From Cystobasidium ongulense (Eukaryota > Basidiomycota > Cystobasidiomycetes > Cystobasidiales > Cystobasidiaceae), in contig BQUP01000004.1 in the NCBI GenBank assembly GCA_022835595.1, positions 1,984,001 through 2,048,000 of the forward strand: a stretch of 64,000 nt of DNA, written 5' to 3'. The position numbers and the translations under genes were made by a program. The notes under the pieces were generated by a model that worked only from the letters and a program-made list of their open reading frames with translations, ran no database searches and was not told where the DNA came from. Below, piece after piece: positions 44,501-63,531 of the stretch. How positions within the stretch are numbered: position 1 is the first letter of the stretch; every line of letters starts with the position of its first letter.

Positions 44501-47145
44501 CACAAGCCTTCAGTTGCGATAGAACAAGAGGAGGATCAAACTCCCAAGCTGCTTTCGCTTCATTGGGTTTGATGCATCTAATATAATGAGCATTAGTCGA
44601 ATCAATAGTCTCTTTAAGCTGAATGAGGGAGGCTTTGAAGATCGATCCAAGGGTAGGCTTTCTCGCAGACGCGCCTGGCCCTTTCCGGCCCGGCTTGACG
44701 ACTTCGTTAGGCGTTCCAGGGTCTTTAGACGTGCCAGTGCTTGGCGCTTGATGAGAAGCAGCTGCTCTGTCGAGGACTTCCTTCAAGAAAGGATTGGTGG
44801 TAGCGTTCAACATGGCTAAATGTTCGTCTGGCACCGTGTCTCTATTCTTTTCCAAGAAGCCATCAATTTCGTACGTGACATCATGAGCATAATGAGCAAT
44901 TGTGAATGCGGACTGTCCAAATCTAGGTTTCTTGAAGATTTTAGCATTTTGAGGTTTCCCTAATTCGCTGTGCAGTTTCTGAATGAGTGTCTGATCGGAT
45001 CCGGATGGGAGACGTGATTCTTCGTCTAATAATGCAATGATACCAAGCTTCCCTTCGATTAGATCAATGGTCGGCTGGTTATCACTAAAATCGATGTACT
45101 TCCAGTTGATTTGTTCTGCCTTGTATTCTTCCTGTTCGAGTTTGAAGACGTGCGCATTGAACTCTTGCTGGAGCTGTTCATTCGCGTAATTGATGCAGAA
45201 CTGTTCAAACGAGTTCTTCTCTGCAGATTCGACGAAGTATTAGTTTCGCTGGCTTATACATCTTTGCATCTGCCGATAAATTGCACTCACTGAAATGCTC
45301 GAAACCGTAAATATCAAGCACACCGATGAAGCTCGCTACCTCTCCGCGGTCTTTAGCTAGAGAATCATTGACAATGCTGACTAACCAATCAAAGAGACAG
45401 GCATAGATGTATTTAGCCACTGAATCTCTAACAACAACAGCTTGTGCCGAAGTAAGAGCAGTGACGATCTTCTCCGATCTCGTAGTGATTTGCTTCTTGA
45501 CTGTCCATTTTTTGTATTCCGATGCATCGATCCCAAGCAGATCAACTACATACTTGACGTGTGGATCATCTTCTGCAATGTATGCGTCCGAACGTGTCTG
45601 TTTGATCTCGACATTACCGATATGAAGTAACGCTCCGAGCAGTTGGAAGATTTTCCATCGCGTACTGCTCGTAATTCCTACTGTGTCTAGAGCCTTTTCA
45701 GTGGCTTTGAGCTCTTCGGCATCGTCGAGGCCTGGAATAATGCGAGCAGCGGCACCTCCTTGATTCATGTAGAAAAAGTTGGAAGCATCGTCTAGACCGA
45801 TAGACTTGAGATCACTTGAGGGGCAACCTGCCAAGAGTTGGTAGAAGATGTGGTAATTTCGTTCTGTTTCGGGTTGGTATACCAGTCTGCTTCGCTCAAG
45901 CAGATAAGTTCGTATCCGTGCACCGATAATAGTCTGAGTGTTGTCGAACAGGATCTAAAAAGGCGCAAAGACGCAATTAGCTGAGTCGCAATCTTATGGC
46001 AGGTACTGGCAAAAACAAAACGCTTACCTCGATATATTTGCCGAAACGCGAGGAGTTGTCGTTTCTCGTTGTCTTTGCGTTACCGAAAGCTTCCATGATG
46101 GGATTGGTAGCCAGCATCTGTCTTTCGACTTCCGACATGCCTTCTTTGTCTTTAGTCTAGATAAGAGAAGGAACGGTGGACATGTAAACTGGCCGAGCTC
46201 AAATATCGCTGCAATGAAGCTGTTTGACTGACCTTTCGCTTTCCTGGCTTATCAGGATCATCAACAGTAGCGAAATATCTCATAATATACTTTGCTGATA
46301 CTGTTTTTCCAGCTCCTGATTCTCCAGAAACGATGATCGTTTGATTTTTGTTGTCGCGAATCATACATCTGTACGCTTCCTCGGCGATAGCAAACAGATG
46401 TGGCTCAAGCTGGTGTAACAAAATAGGGGAATATCAGCTTTCTATTTAGCGCGAAAGGTGTCAAGCTTTACCCACCTCTCCCTTTCGCTTTCCAGCATAA
46501 GCTTGGACGAGCTCGTTCCCATATAGAGGCACCGCGGAGAAAGGATTGACAGCAACAAGAACGATACCAGAATAAGTATAGATCTGAGCTCTATTGGTAT
46601 ATCTTGTTCTAATTGAATTGAGAACGGCCGGCTCATTAAGATAGGATAGATTTGTTAGATCTTCTGTTGACTCCAACATAGGTGGATTTCGTAACGGTGG
46701 TAATGTAGTAAAGTTCTCTTTCTCAAGGTCTGACATGCTTGATGTGAAGCTTAATGCCTGCGCGTTTGAACAATGTTGTGGAGGTACGTGTTGATGGCGT
46801 TGAGAAGGCGATTTTTGGTCAACGGCGTCGCATGAAACAATGGCAGAGGTGGACAGCAATATGATTAGCGCGTCTGCAAGTTGACCCGGATACGCTTTGG
46901 CTGCCCAGAAGGCGACGCAGTATTCAGTACTCACAGCACCATTGTCGTCTACAAAGTTGAGCGTGACTTTGTCGTCTGTGATCTGGCTCGACTCGAGCGT
47001 TGCTGATACGAAGCCTTCATCTAGAGGGCAGGCGCGTTCAGCTAGGTCATGCAACAGAATTCATATTCTACAACATACCCTTGTCAGGGAACCAGGCGCG
47101 TGTGCCTTTTGTATAGGGCTGCAGAGCAGCTGTTGATGTGGCCAT
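41516..47145 (-). CDS. MYO2: Class V myosin heavy chain
   Basis: Actin-based cargo motor for secretory vesicles and organelles, about 1,550-1,600 residues. The start is the ATG at 47145 ([18 protein letters not shown]), spliced through a 38-nt intron into [18 protein letters not shown] (SH3-like subdomain). Motor: [20 protein letters not shown]-loop [14 protein letters not shown], switch [11 protein letters not shown], and the actin-interface exon with [12 protein letters not shown]. Neck: about six IQ motifs (43.8-44.2 kb; e.g. [26 protein letters not shown]). Coiled coil at about 43.3-43.8 kb. Cargo-binding DIL domain at 41.5-43 kb ([39 protein letters not shown]). The last intron leads to [15 protein letters not shown] and the stop at 41516. 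All landmark regions appear intact. Confidence 0.95.
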
Positions 47146-47868
47146 TGTGGACGATTGTATAGTCGTCTGCCAGGCCTAGACGACCTGTGGTACTTGGGCA
47201 CGAACGGAGAGCTGAAGAAGGTTGCTGAGGCCCTTCTGAACGGCTCGAGGTGCGCTCTGCAGGTCCTTCTGCTCTTGAACGGCTTCTGCGAGTCCTGCTG
47301 CACGCTCTCACGCCCTTCCGTCAACTTCTGCGCGTCGTTCCTCTCTTCCGGACTGCCTTGCTCTGCCAGAGAGTCGCCTCGGAGGAGCTGCGTGCGTGTG
47401 GGTGCCCCAACGGCTATGGCGTGGGCAATCAGGTATCCCTTGTCGCTGATGTGCTTGTTGTGTTGTCCTGTCTCAACCTGGCGCACACATTTCCAGCACA
47501 ACGCGACTCTACAGGCTGCCCTCTTTTTCGCCACCGCTGCAGCATAGTAGACATATAGCATACATACAAGGCAGCCCGCTGCAGCAGAAGGATAGCGATG
47601 AGAGTGGTCTTGTTCGACCTGATACAGTGTCATGTCTGCGTGCACTCTCCCAACTCGACGCTCGTCACAGAAACCTGCCTGCTCTTCGTCAGAGGACACG
47701 ATGTTGCCTTTGTCCCTGCGACGGCCTACGCACTGCGGAATCTGGCAGTCAATTGCAGTCTCGACATGACAATCATCACTTCTAGGCCTTCTGACTACTG
47801 GCTCACACTTGGAGAGCTTGCTGTCTGACCGCTGCACCTCTCCAACTCGAGCTGCAAGCGCAAGCAAC
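47146..47868. promoter_or_regulatory. Divergent region, myosin V and ABCC copy 1
   Basis: About 720 bp between opposed starts. The last roughly 170 bp before the ABCC ATG resemble the sequence before ABCC copy 2 (shared aattgcag-ctcgacatg and accgctg blocks), so the duplicated unit includes upstream sequence. A long minus-strand open frame overlapping both first exons is considered chance. Confidence 0.5.
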
Positions 47869-53445
<5,577 letters not shown>

Positions 53446-54478
53446 CTCGACGACTTAAAGTACCTGGCGAGTTTAGATCGATAGCGGGAGCGGATAAGGC
53501 GACTCTGCATGTTCAACGTACAATCCAGCAGTCTAGATCAATCTTGATCTCCTGCATACTTTCGCAAGCTTTCGTAGACATCAAATAGTAGTGCAAGCGC
53601 TGTATCATAGAAGCCATAGTAGTGCGCAGTCTTGCATCACATCACATCGACCATCAATTCTTGACACCTTAAGGCGCGCCGCGAGAAGGAAATTGGTCTT
53701 ACCATTGTGGCATGCGCCGCTTATACTGCATCGTCATGACTGTGCTTGCTTTCTCGTCTTGCTTTTCACCTAGCGTAAGTACAGCAGTACCCGAAGCGTT
53801 CGGATGCTTCCTAGCAAAAAAGCCTGGCGGCTCGAGTTTACTGACATTCCTTCCCGTGTTTGCGAGTAACAGAGAGTTTCAGACACGAATTCGTGATTAG
53901 ATCATATCTGCTCACATCAGCAAGATTACTGTCAAGCTTGTGCTGTGGTCAGCTCTTTATACTTCCAGTCGCATTTACACGCCGATCACGCTCAGATAAG
54001 AGGCTTATTGGAAGCTTCAAGGCTGTAGACAATGCCAGCTTGCTGAAAGTAAACCTGCCACACGCAGCACGTATGTAGAAGACGGTCATGTCCGGACATC
54101 CAGGCTTTCGCCATACCTGCCTTCCACAACTCGCAAGGTCGCTCGGCAGTGCCAGAGAATCGGACGAAACTGCGTGAATGTAGGGTAACACAGCGAGCAA
54201 CGCAGGTCAGTATGTACTTGATACCATAGTTCACTAAGGATGTCAGCGAGGATACTTGCTCGCGTTGCTAAGGTCGGACGATACACCTGCCTGTTCATCA
54301 TCAAATCATGCTGGCGGCGTCATCTTTGTCACTGCGTTGCTTTACGCACAGGACGAAATTGCAGCCTCGACATGGCCCTGGTCTTTGGAACGCCTTATGT
54401 GTTATGACCACTCACAAACACCAGCGAAGTTGATAGACTAACCGCTGGACTCCGTCAACTTGAGCCGGCATATTCAAG
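53446..54478. other. Spacer between the tandem ABCC genes
   Basis: About 1 kb holding the 3' flank of copy 1 and the promoter of copy 2. Only short unsupported frames are present. The final part is similar to the sequence before copy 1. Confidence 0.55.
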
Positions 54479-57400
54479 ATGCAGCAATTGCCGTTATACC
54501 TGGTCGACGACGCTGGAATGCTGCTGGTGAAGGACCCGCCTCAGTCTGTATTCGTGAGTGCAATGAGCAATCCACAGCAGTGTAGTCGATGCCGAAGCTG
54601 ATGCTGAACCGACTCCCTCTGCCTGCTCACAGCTTGACGATGGCTCTAATCTCCCGGCTGCTATTGAGCTAGGCGCTTGGACTGAGCCGTCGCTGAGTCG
54701 TCTTCAACAGGCAATACCGTTCCTTCCGGCAGCGTTCATAATAGCGTACATTGCCATCGCCTTCAGCTATCGGTACCTTACCCCGCGAACACTCAAAGAA
54801 AAGCTAGACATACTCACGCATGACCCAGTCACTATCGATGACATACCCGACGCAGAACCTATACCACGGAAGCTCCCATCATGGAAGATTATGCTCAGAG
54901 TCTGCGCCTGCTGCGTAAGGTCTGGAAATGAGATATTTCTGCTTGTTTGCGCTTGCATGCCAAGAGGCATAAGTGGGAAGCCCTCTAAGCTCGAAATCGC
55001 CTTGTACAGCTGCAATCTCGGTTTATGGGTGAGTGCATGTCTTTTTGCTCACGGGTCCTTTGCCAGCCTGATGAACAAGTTCTAAACTTCTCCACAGGCC
55101 CTTCTCACCATACACGCAGCGTACGCACGCAAGCCGACTCCATACTACGGACTCGTGCTCTTCTATCTCCTCGACGTGGTCGCAGTCTGGCAGAACCTGA
55201 TCACAGTCAGCCAGTGGGAAGGCCCTATTGTGTCCATCGTAGACGCTCTCTTTCGACTAGCCAGACTGTCGCCATCCTTAGTACTATTCTGCGTTTCACT
55301 GTCCCTCCCGATGTCTCCTTACCCTCCTTCACCGAAATCAGCACTGCCTGGCTCCGCTGTATCTCGGGATGTCGATTCCCCGGAAGATGGCACATCGCTT
55401 ATGAGCTGGCTTCTCGTAAGCTGGATGAAGCCGTTATTGGCTTTAGCGCAGGAAAGGAGATTGGACGAAGAAGACGTTTGGCAGTTATCACCTTACTTTC
55501 AACACTCGATAATCTACCCTGCTTACCTCAAAATGAAACCTTCGCATTTCATGATGAAAATGTATGCTTTTACAGGGTTCGATATCTTCATAGGGTCCGC
55601 ATGCTCTCTATTGATTGCGGTTTTGAGCTTTTCCTCACCTTATGTGCTCAATAAGATCTTGACGGTATTGGATCCCGTCCCCACCCCAGATGGATCGGGC
55701 AGAGAGGAAATGAAAACGACGGCGTTTAAACTCGCGCTCCTACTTTTGTGCTTCAATATCATCAACGCTTTCTTGGAGGTATTTATACTATTTCACGGAA
55801 GAAGAGCCTATGAACGATCAAGAGGTATCCTCATTGCTATGGTCTTCGACAAGGCCACGAGACGAAAAGATCTATCTGGAGCAATCGGACATCGTAAAGC
55901 CCACAAGGATGAGCAAGACGTCACTGCCTCGGATATTGGTAATGTGATCAATATGATGAACAGCGACGCTTAGTGAGTGCTTCATCTACTCGTGAGCTTC
56001 GCTTAGAGAGATCGCATCGCTGACTAGGGGTCCCTGCAGTACCGTGGCACAGTGGATATGGGAGGGCGTAAGAAGTTACTGAGCCTACTCATGGTGAGAG
56101 ACCTCACTTACTACGTCGCCAACTTCAGATACCCAAGCTGGTGAAGACACCCATAGAGCTTATTGTCTCAACCATTGTCCTGTACAAGTGCGTGTGAATC
56201 TGCCAGCTTCGACGAACTCAAGTATTGACGAGACTGCATATTTTGCTTTTCTACAGCATTCTGGGCTGGTCCAGCATAGTCGGTCTTTCGACTGTCGGCA
56301 TCTCGTATGGCGCGACGCGACTTCTGGCAAAGCGTAACCTCGCTCTTACGCGTGCCTTGGCGGCAACTACCGACAAACGAATATCAGTAGTCAGCGAATT
56401 AGTAGCAGCTATCAGATTTCTGAAATTTTATGCTTGGGAGAACGTGAGTGGGACTCGAAGATGCTTGCACAAGTGCAAGCGGCCGATCAGCCGAAAAGTA
56501 ATATGTCACCTCCTCTCCATTCGCAGATATGGGTAGACAATGCGATTGCAGCCAGAGAAAAGGAGCTTTTGGTTCGCTACCGAAGCAATCTGAATCAAGC
56601 CTTCTTGAATCTTTGCTTGTAAGTACGAGCAGAGTCACCACGTCGCCAGGGAATGGCCTGCTGACGATTGTCTCTCCTCGTCGCTCGCCACCAGCCTTAT
56701 TACACCCAGCATGATCACTTTCACCACTTTCTGGTGCTATACGAAACTAGCGCACCGCGAGCTGCGAGTTTCAGAGGCTCTATCAGCAATGTATGCATTT
56801 CAGAAAGTACAGCAGCCTCTTTTTGACTTGCCAGACAGAGTCATGTTCTACCTTTGGGCCAGAGTCTCAATGCGGCGCTTAGAACGTTTCTTTGCGGAAG
56901 ACGAGTTGGAGGGCGACCATCTTCCCCCAACAAGGGCTGGTGAGTATCGCGATGATCCTGAAATCGACAGAGACTCTCAAGTACTGGCCTTCCATGGCAC
57001 CACGCATGTCTACCCAAAACACGAAGTCAGAGACGAATCCCTCAAGCCATTCAAGCTTAGGTGTCCTGAGATGACATTCCCCAATGGGAAGCTGACGATT
57101 GTTTACGGCGATAACGCAAGTGGCAAGACCTCACTATTAATGGCTTGTTTGGGTGGTGAGTCGTACTTTATGTGCCTTTTGTGCTGCGCGACAGGAAAAA
57201 ATGTTAAACGTTGCCTATCGTAGAAATGGATTGCATCGAAGGACATGTGTCAAGACCGACAGCTCGTCATTCAATTGCCATAGCGACTCAAGATGTATGG
57301 CTCGAACAAGCTACAATACTCGAAAATATCACCTTTGGCGTACCTTACGACGCGGAACGATTCGAGCAAGTTATAGAAGCTTGTGCTCTGACTTTCGACC

Positions 57401-60358
57401 TCGCCACATGGGAAGCTGGGGAACATACCGAGATCGGCGAGAGAGGCATCTCCCTCTCTGGAGGGCAAAAGGCGAGGGTAGCGCTAGCTAGGGCTATGTC
57501 CTCAAATGCCTCGTATGTTTTACTAGACGACCCGTGAGTCTGAAACACTTATCTTGCGCAAAAGCATCAGCCTGACACCTTACAATGACAGGCTATCTGC
57601 AGTAGATGCACACACAGCTCGTCATCTAGTAGACAAATGCATCACCGGGCCACTCATGGAGAATCGAACCTGCGTCCTTGTCACACACCATATTCGTCTG
57701 TGTCTACCCGTTGCCTCAATGCTTATTAGGATGAATGGTGGCGGAGCTGAGGTGGAAGATATTGTAGGGAAGGACTTGGAAGATCTGCCTGAGATCAGCA
57801 GCCTTGATGAAGGAGTTATCACTGCCGGACCTAGCTCAAAGGTACCGACAGAAGGTGCGTCTACGACAGTCAATGGCGGCCTAATCACCAAAGAACACCG
57901 AGAAATTGTAAGAATTCGATTGGTGAAGAAAAGTCTTACATTGAGCTGACCTCAAGCCCACAGGGAGCCGTACAATGGACTGTATACAAGATGTACCTGC
58001 GCGCCGCTGGTACTGAAACTTGGGTAGGTATGTTCTGCATTCTGCTGGCCGCTCGGGCCATGCGCATCCTCCAGACTTGGTTCCTCAAGCACTGGGCGGA
58101 GAGCTATGAAGATAAAACATCCTCATTTCTACCTCCTGCCTCTGAAAACGTGAACGCCTGGCTTGGCGTATATGCCTGCTTGACCCTCATGACTGCAGCT
58201 CTTTGGCTCTCACGTTTCGGCTTAAGCTATCATGGATCATTTAAAGCGTCAAGAGCACTCTTGTATGCTTGCTTACTCAGAGTAACAAATGCTCCAAGTC
58301 GTTGGCTTGACGAGAATCCAACTGGAAGACTTCTCAATCGGTTTACCGCTGACATTGGCAGCATTGACAACACGATGCAACAGACTATTACCAATTTCTG
58401 CGACGACATGTTTGGAACGATTGTATGTGTATCTGTCATGCATTGTATCTTAAAGCTGACGCTGCCGGTTTATCATAGATCAGTCTCGGAGCCGTTCTTG
58501 TCCTTGTCCCTCGCTTTCTTCCCTTCGCCGTTCTTGCTATAGCCCTCTATGCCTGGCTCCTGACTCCACACATCCGGTGCACGCGAGATCTCCTCCGCCT
58601 GTAAGCCATGCTTGCCCTTCACTGAAACGCCTGGTGGGTCTGATTTGTGCCTTTCGCAGAGAGAATAATCACAGATCGCATCTGTTCAGCCGGTTCGGTA
58701 CTCTATTGAGGGGTTTGAACGTGATAAGGACGTTTGGACAGGAGCAGCGATACCTTAAGCTGTTGTTGAGGGATCTCGACGTCTTCCAATCGTAAGCACG
58801 ACGAGAATTCTGGCACTCCACGGGTAGACTGAACTTTCAATTTTTCTTTTTTTGGAATAGCCAAAACCATTTCTGGTGGAGCGCTAGGTCATACCTTGCT
58901 CTTAGACTTGACTTTGTAGGCGCCCTAGCGATCTACATAGTCATGCTCTCTAGCATATCAGGCAGATTGGGACAAGCCTCCGCAGGTTTGGCTATGATCT
59001 GGACTCAACAATTCGTTCAGTCTCTACACACTGCCTGCTGGAGCTATACCAGGCTTGAGCTTGACATAAATTGTGAGTTAATGGCACACACATGCCATAA
59101 GTCAGCAGCTGATCATTTAATTGATGATTTTGTTGATCGCAGCCATCGAACGTATCTACGAGTGGGTCATTGAGGGCGTCTGATATTGATCTCGCACGCT
59201 GACGCCCTTTCTAGCCTCTTCACGATACCGCAAGAGGCTCCGGCGGTTATCGAGGATAAGCGACCTCCAGCGCACTGGCCTGCCTACGGTCATATCGAGA
59301 TAGAAGATCTGGCTGTGCATTATGCACCTCACTTGCCGCTCGTTTTGAAAGGCATCTCCGTCACAATCAAGGCTGGCGAGAAGGTGGGCATTGTGGGCAG
59401 AACAGGAAGTGGAAAGACTAGTAAGGACTCCGAATCCCAGATTCAGGCGCATTATACCTTATCGCTCTGTTTCACGCAGCTCTAGCACATAGTTTGCTCC
59501 GGATCACAGAGCCTGCTGCAGGTTCGATTTGGTAGGTCGATGTACTGCATCTTCTTCCTTTGGCAGCGTGTTGACGTTGCGCTCGCAGTGTCGATGGCAT
59601 TGACATAGCCAAGATCGGCCTTCGGGATCTCCGGGAACGCATTGTGAGTTGTAGACATAATCGCTGCACGAACAAGTTCATTGAGTCCCCTCCAGACTAT
59701 CATTAGCCAAGATGCAGTCCTCTTCGAGGGAACAGTCCGCTCGAATCTTGATCCGACCAATGCGCATTCGGATCACGAGCTGTGGGATGTTTTACGCCGC
59801 GTTGGCATGGCGAACAATGACGAGGAAGAAGGCGAATCTACGCATTACATCGCGAAACTTGATGCTGCTGTGACTGCAGGAGCAGAGAACTTTTCGCAGG
59901 GTGAAAGGCAGCTGGTATGTTGTTTTCGAAGAGCTTTTGCTGGTGACCGCTTGCTGAATCATCTCTTGCCTCGGCTTCAGCTTTCCATCGCTCGTGCGCT
60001 GTTGAGACGTACAAAAGTCTTCATCGCCGATGAAGCCACTGCCAGTGTTGACTTTGTCACCGACGAAATGGTAATTCTACAGCAATGCAGCAGAAGTACT
60101 GGTGCCTGACTGCCCTTTCCGCTACAGGTTCAGCACACGCTCCGTAGGGAGCTGCACGATGCTACAGTTATAACTATCGCACATCGCCTTCGCACCGTCA
60201 TTGACGTGGACCAGGTACTCGTAATGAGCGACGGCGTCATAACGGAGATCGGCTCGCCGCGAGAGCTCTTGAGAAATCCTGAATCAGCATTCAGCGAACT
60301 TTGTCGCCAAAGCAACGAATTCGACGACTTGAAGTCCCTCGCGAATGTAGATCGATGA
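54479..60358 (+). CDS. ABCC (MRP-type) full transporter, tandem copy 2
   Basis: Intact paralogue of the preceding transporter, about 1,500 residues in many short-intron exons. Start MQQLPLYLVDDAGMLLVKDP. TMD0 spans include PFLPAAFIIAYIAIAFSY and YYGLVLFYLLDVVAVW. NBD1: Walker A YGDNASGKTSLL, signature ISLSGGQKARVALARA, Walker B YVLLDDPLSAVD with the Asp-for-Glu change usual for ABCC NBD1. NBD2: [10 protein letters not shown]-loop TIISQDAVLFEGTVRSNLDP, signature AENFSQGERQL, Walker B VFIADEATASVDF with catalytic Glu, H-loop TIAHRLRTV. The C-terminus is EFDDLKSLANVDR. The membrane could be vacuolar or plasma membrane. The long TMD0 form is typical of glutathione-conjugate, metal-conjugate or drug exporters; no substrate can be named from sequence. 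Confidence 0.92.
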
Positions 60359-60504
60359 TTGCCGAATGATGATTGAACGAGTAGGTTAGGAACCCATTTT
60401 CGACCGCAGCCGAACAACAATCCCCATCTCAATCTTGACGTTGACATGCATGTATACTTTTGTAGACTTAGTTAGGACACGCGTCTCCTACTCTGGAAGC
60501 GCTA

Positions 60505-62289
60505 CTAGAAGTAGTTACTTTGTTGTATTGGGCGGTCGACCTCACTTGCGTCACTATCACTATCATCTTCATTTCCCAGCGACATATTCGCGGCTGCATT
60601 GACCAGTGTTGCATCTGGACTCAGGGAGTCTATCACGCGTCTTGAGGTGAAGGCTGGTTCAGGGAGACTGAAAGACTTGAGAGCTAGCGCAGAGCGTCCA
60701 GCGGGCATTCGCGACAGTAAGCTGCTCTCAGCGGGTATAGGCTGGAAGAGAACCTGAAAGTTGCAATAAGAGTCAGAAAGTCTATCAATCGACCTAAGTT
60801 TTGGAGACTTACAGTATCGTTCATATGTTTGTATGCACTCAAAAAGGCATCTACATCATCGAGTTCTTCAACAAGCCGATCTTTCCGCTTAGCACGCTCT
60901 GCCTTGCCTTTACGCAATGCAAAGACAGTCTTTGCTCTTTTCTGTAGATCCAGTAATCCATTCCTTGCGATTGTCAAATATGCTATGGCGTCTCCAGCTT
61001 TCGTACCGTTCTCTCCAGCATCTACACCTAGCCATTTGTTCGATAATGCAGCTGAGAATGCTCTTCCATCGGATAAATATGTTCTAAAGTCCGCCGAAAT
61101 AGACTCTGCTGTATCGTCGTTGTCGTTGTTGCTACTTTTGTCCCGTTTGAAAGTCTGCTTTAGTTGTCCTTTCATCCCTCCTCCGCTTGTACCTACTGAT
61201 TTCGCCAATGAGCGGGCGGAATCATAGTGCGCGTTCACGTTGATGTAGAGCTTCGATAGAAGAGACGGAGAAGGGTGACCTCGAGGTAGTGGCGGTCCTG
61301 GAATCGTGACAGCTTGTGCAATAGCCACTGATTTCGATAGCAGTCTTCGAATTGCCAGCTTTTCGGCATCTGCCAAACAGATTCTGTGCATTCATGTTCG
61401 TCAACTTGGCTTACACGCTTTTGAACGCGAAGCAGGACCTACCTTGAAAGGGCACTAGCGACTTCTCTAGTGACCTCCGGTGGTCTACCTCTAAGGTCGC
61501 TTCCACTCGCCTCCCAATCCGGGATAACAGTCTCCGCTAAATATTTGAGTATGCCAGCCGCTCGACACAGCATATCCGCGGCAGAATTTATATGCTCATC
61601 TCCTCGTTTACGTTCGGCTTCTGAGACACCTAAATCTCGCTCATACTGGCCTAGATTCTGTACTGTCGAGGTTGCGGCATTGCACAGAGCGAGGGCATAC
61701 GCCAAGAGCGCAAACGAGAGCTCGTAGTTGCTGTAGCAGACAGAAAGACGTCAATGAAGAGCAATAGGATCTGATGGTGACTTTGAATAACTCACAAAGA
61801 AGGCATTGTAGTACGTGAGCTCTTTGCTGAAGCTGCCGAAAGAGTGGATCTCCAGCTGAAGACTGAAAGGACACGTGCATGCATGATCAGCTTCCTGTTG
61901 CATGACAAGGCAGCTCGTGCATGAAACGTACGAGGCAGGCCTTTGAGCAGTAGACCATCATCTTCTGTGCATCTCATAATAGCAAGGAGATGTGATAGGT
62001 AATCTTGAATAGCCTGGCGTACGCAGAGGTGGATGGCCCGATCAGCCTCTATATCCCACCTTCGAAAGACTACTACCAAAAGCAGCAGACCAAAGTTACG
62101 CACGTTCGCACAAGCCATCCAATCTTTATTCCCTCCTTCAGCTCTTCGAGTCTCCTTCAGTACCGCTCGCACTCTGTTACGAGCATTGGTTGCCCTTGCG
62201 AGGTCAGAGACGTGTGCATTCGTGGGATCCGAAATGAGATTGGTGAATTTGATGGTGCCGGTAGTAGGCAATGAATAGAGATAGCTCAT
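60505..62289 (-). CDS. PALC: pH-response regulator PalC (BRO1 domain)
   Basis: BRO1-domain protein that links the Pal/Rim alkaline-pH sensing complex to ESCRT-III. The start at 62289 gives MSYLYSLPTTGTIKFTNLIS, typical of PalC. Exons then read AIQDYLSHLLAIMRC, FSWRSTLSAASAKSSRTTM (the family FSWRxTLS signature), FNYELSFALLAYALALCNAA, a long helical exon with ADMLCRAAGILKYLAETVIP, then ICLADAEKLAIRRLLSKSVA, LLSKLYINVNAHYDSARSLA and KHMNDT. The C-terminal exon is Ser/Asp-rich. About 460-480 residues with five or so introns. It is convergent with ABCC copy 2 (147 bp between stops). Confidence 0.85.
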
Positions 62290-63531
62290 TGCTCAAGCTC
62301 TCTTGACAGATGGACGGTTCACTTTGGAGATTGTGCAATAAGTGAGAGATGTGACAAGAGCAACTCTGAAAGCAACTCGCAAAGTACAGCTCGAAAGCTC
62401 GATCAAAAGCTCGAGGCTTGGCGAGACTACAAGATGTAGAGTATTAGAAGATTCTTCTATACATTGTGTTGATTTCCGCAGATATTCGAGAAGAAGGTAA
62501 AAGACTAAGAGCAAGAGATCTACTGATGCTATTGGGCGGTATCCAGGCCAAGAAGCTATGCTACAATTTTAGAGGAGTTGTACTGATTTTCCCTTAGCAG
62601 AGATTCCATTGTATACTCTATAGATGTGATTGGGAGTCGCAGACTGAGGGGAATGGGTCTTTCGAAGATAGAATAGCGAGTAAATTATATAATGACGTCG
62701 ACTCTAGGATGGGTCTGGAGCAGACAGAAGACCAAGCGGTGATGAGGATGGGATGTATGCTATGCGGGGAAGAGAGAAACAGAAAATCGGTGCTGTGATG
62801 GATCAAACAAGAAATAGGATAGAGTCGTATTTATGTTCGCGCCAATTTCATTCCTTGACGCGTAAACTTTCTTACTTGACTGTATATGTTGCAGATGAGC
62901 CGTAGACGGATCGTCACGGTTCGGAGTCGAGGAGTTCGTACTTGCTTTCAATTTCGGCTTGAGCTGCATTGTAGATTAACTCGGGAAACGAGATGAAAAT
63001 GGCTAGTATCGCACCACAACCACCATGCCCATTCTTTCAATGGCCGTGTCAAATACAAGTGCGAAGTTCGTAAATTTGCGTAGTTGAGAAGGAGTGTGAA
63101 GAGGCTACCATGTCCTCCTATAATAGATGATAGTATGAATATGTATATCAAGATTGAAATAGCTTGATGATAACGTGTATTTCAAGAGGTTCTCTCAAAC
63201 AAAATGTTTTTTTTGAGATAGTAAATAGTCCAAGCGAGAGTGTGATTTGCGAGCTTATAGATCTCCAAGATCAGGAGCAAGGCAATAGTATAATGTTGTA
63301 GATTTATGATTCAAGGAGAAGAAGAGTAAGAGTCCATATAAATAAGCCTTGAAGCTTTGAAGGAATGAAAATTCTTCGGGGAACTAATAGTATAGAGTTT
63401 CGTAATCTTCCAGAGAATTTCTTGAATTGTTATTGTCATTTGACTTTTTTACAGGTAGAAGTAGAGAAGTAAAGGAGGTGTTTGATCTTTCATGGACAGT
63501 GTGATGGCCAGCTAGCGAATACGACCATCTC
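62290..63531. other. AT-rich gene-poor stretch
   Basis: About 1.24 kb containing the PalC upstream region and the 3' flank of the next minus-strand gene. It is noticeably more AT-rich than the rest of the window, with homopolymer runs (e.g. t8 near 63206). Only short frames without domains. Nothing else is seen. Confidence 0.55.

Noticed and set aside
53446-54478. Transposon or solo repeat between the ABCC genes as a cause of duplication
   Set aside because: No terminal repeats, target-site duplications or transposase fragments were seen in the spacer.
54767-55015. Minus-strand frame conserved between the two ABCC copies (also at 48133-48381)
   Set aside because: Conservation is explained by the near-identical sense coding tract; the antisense frame is a shadow.
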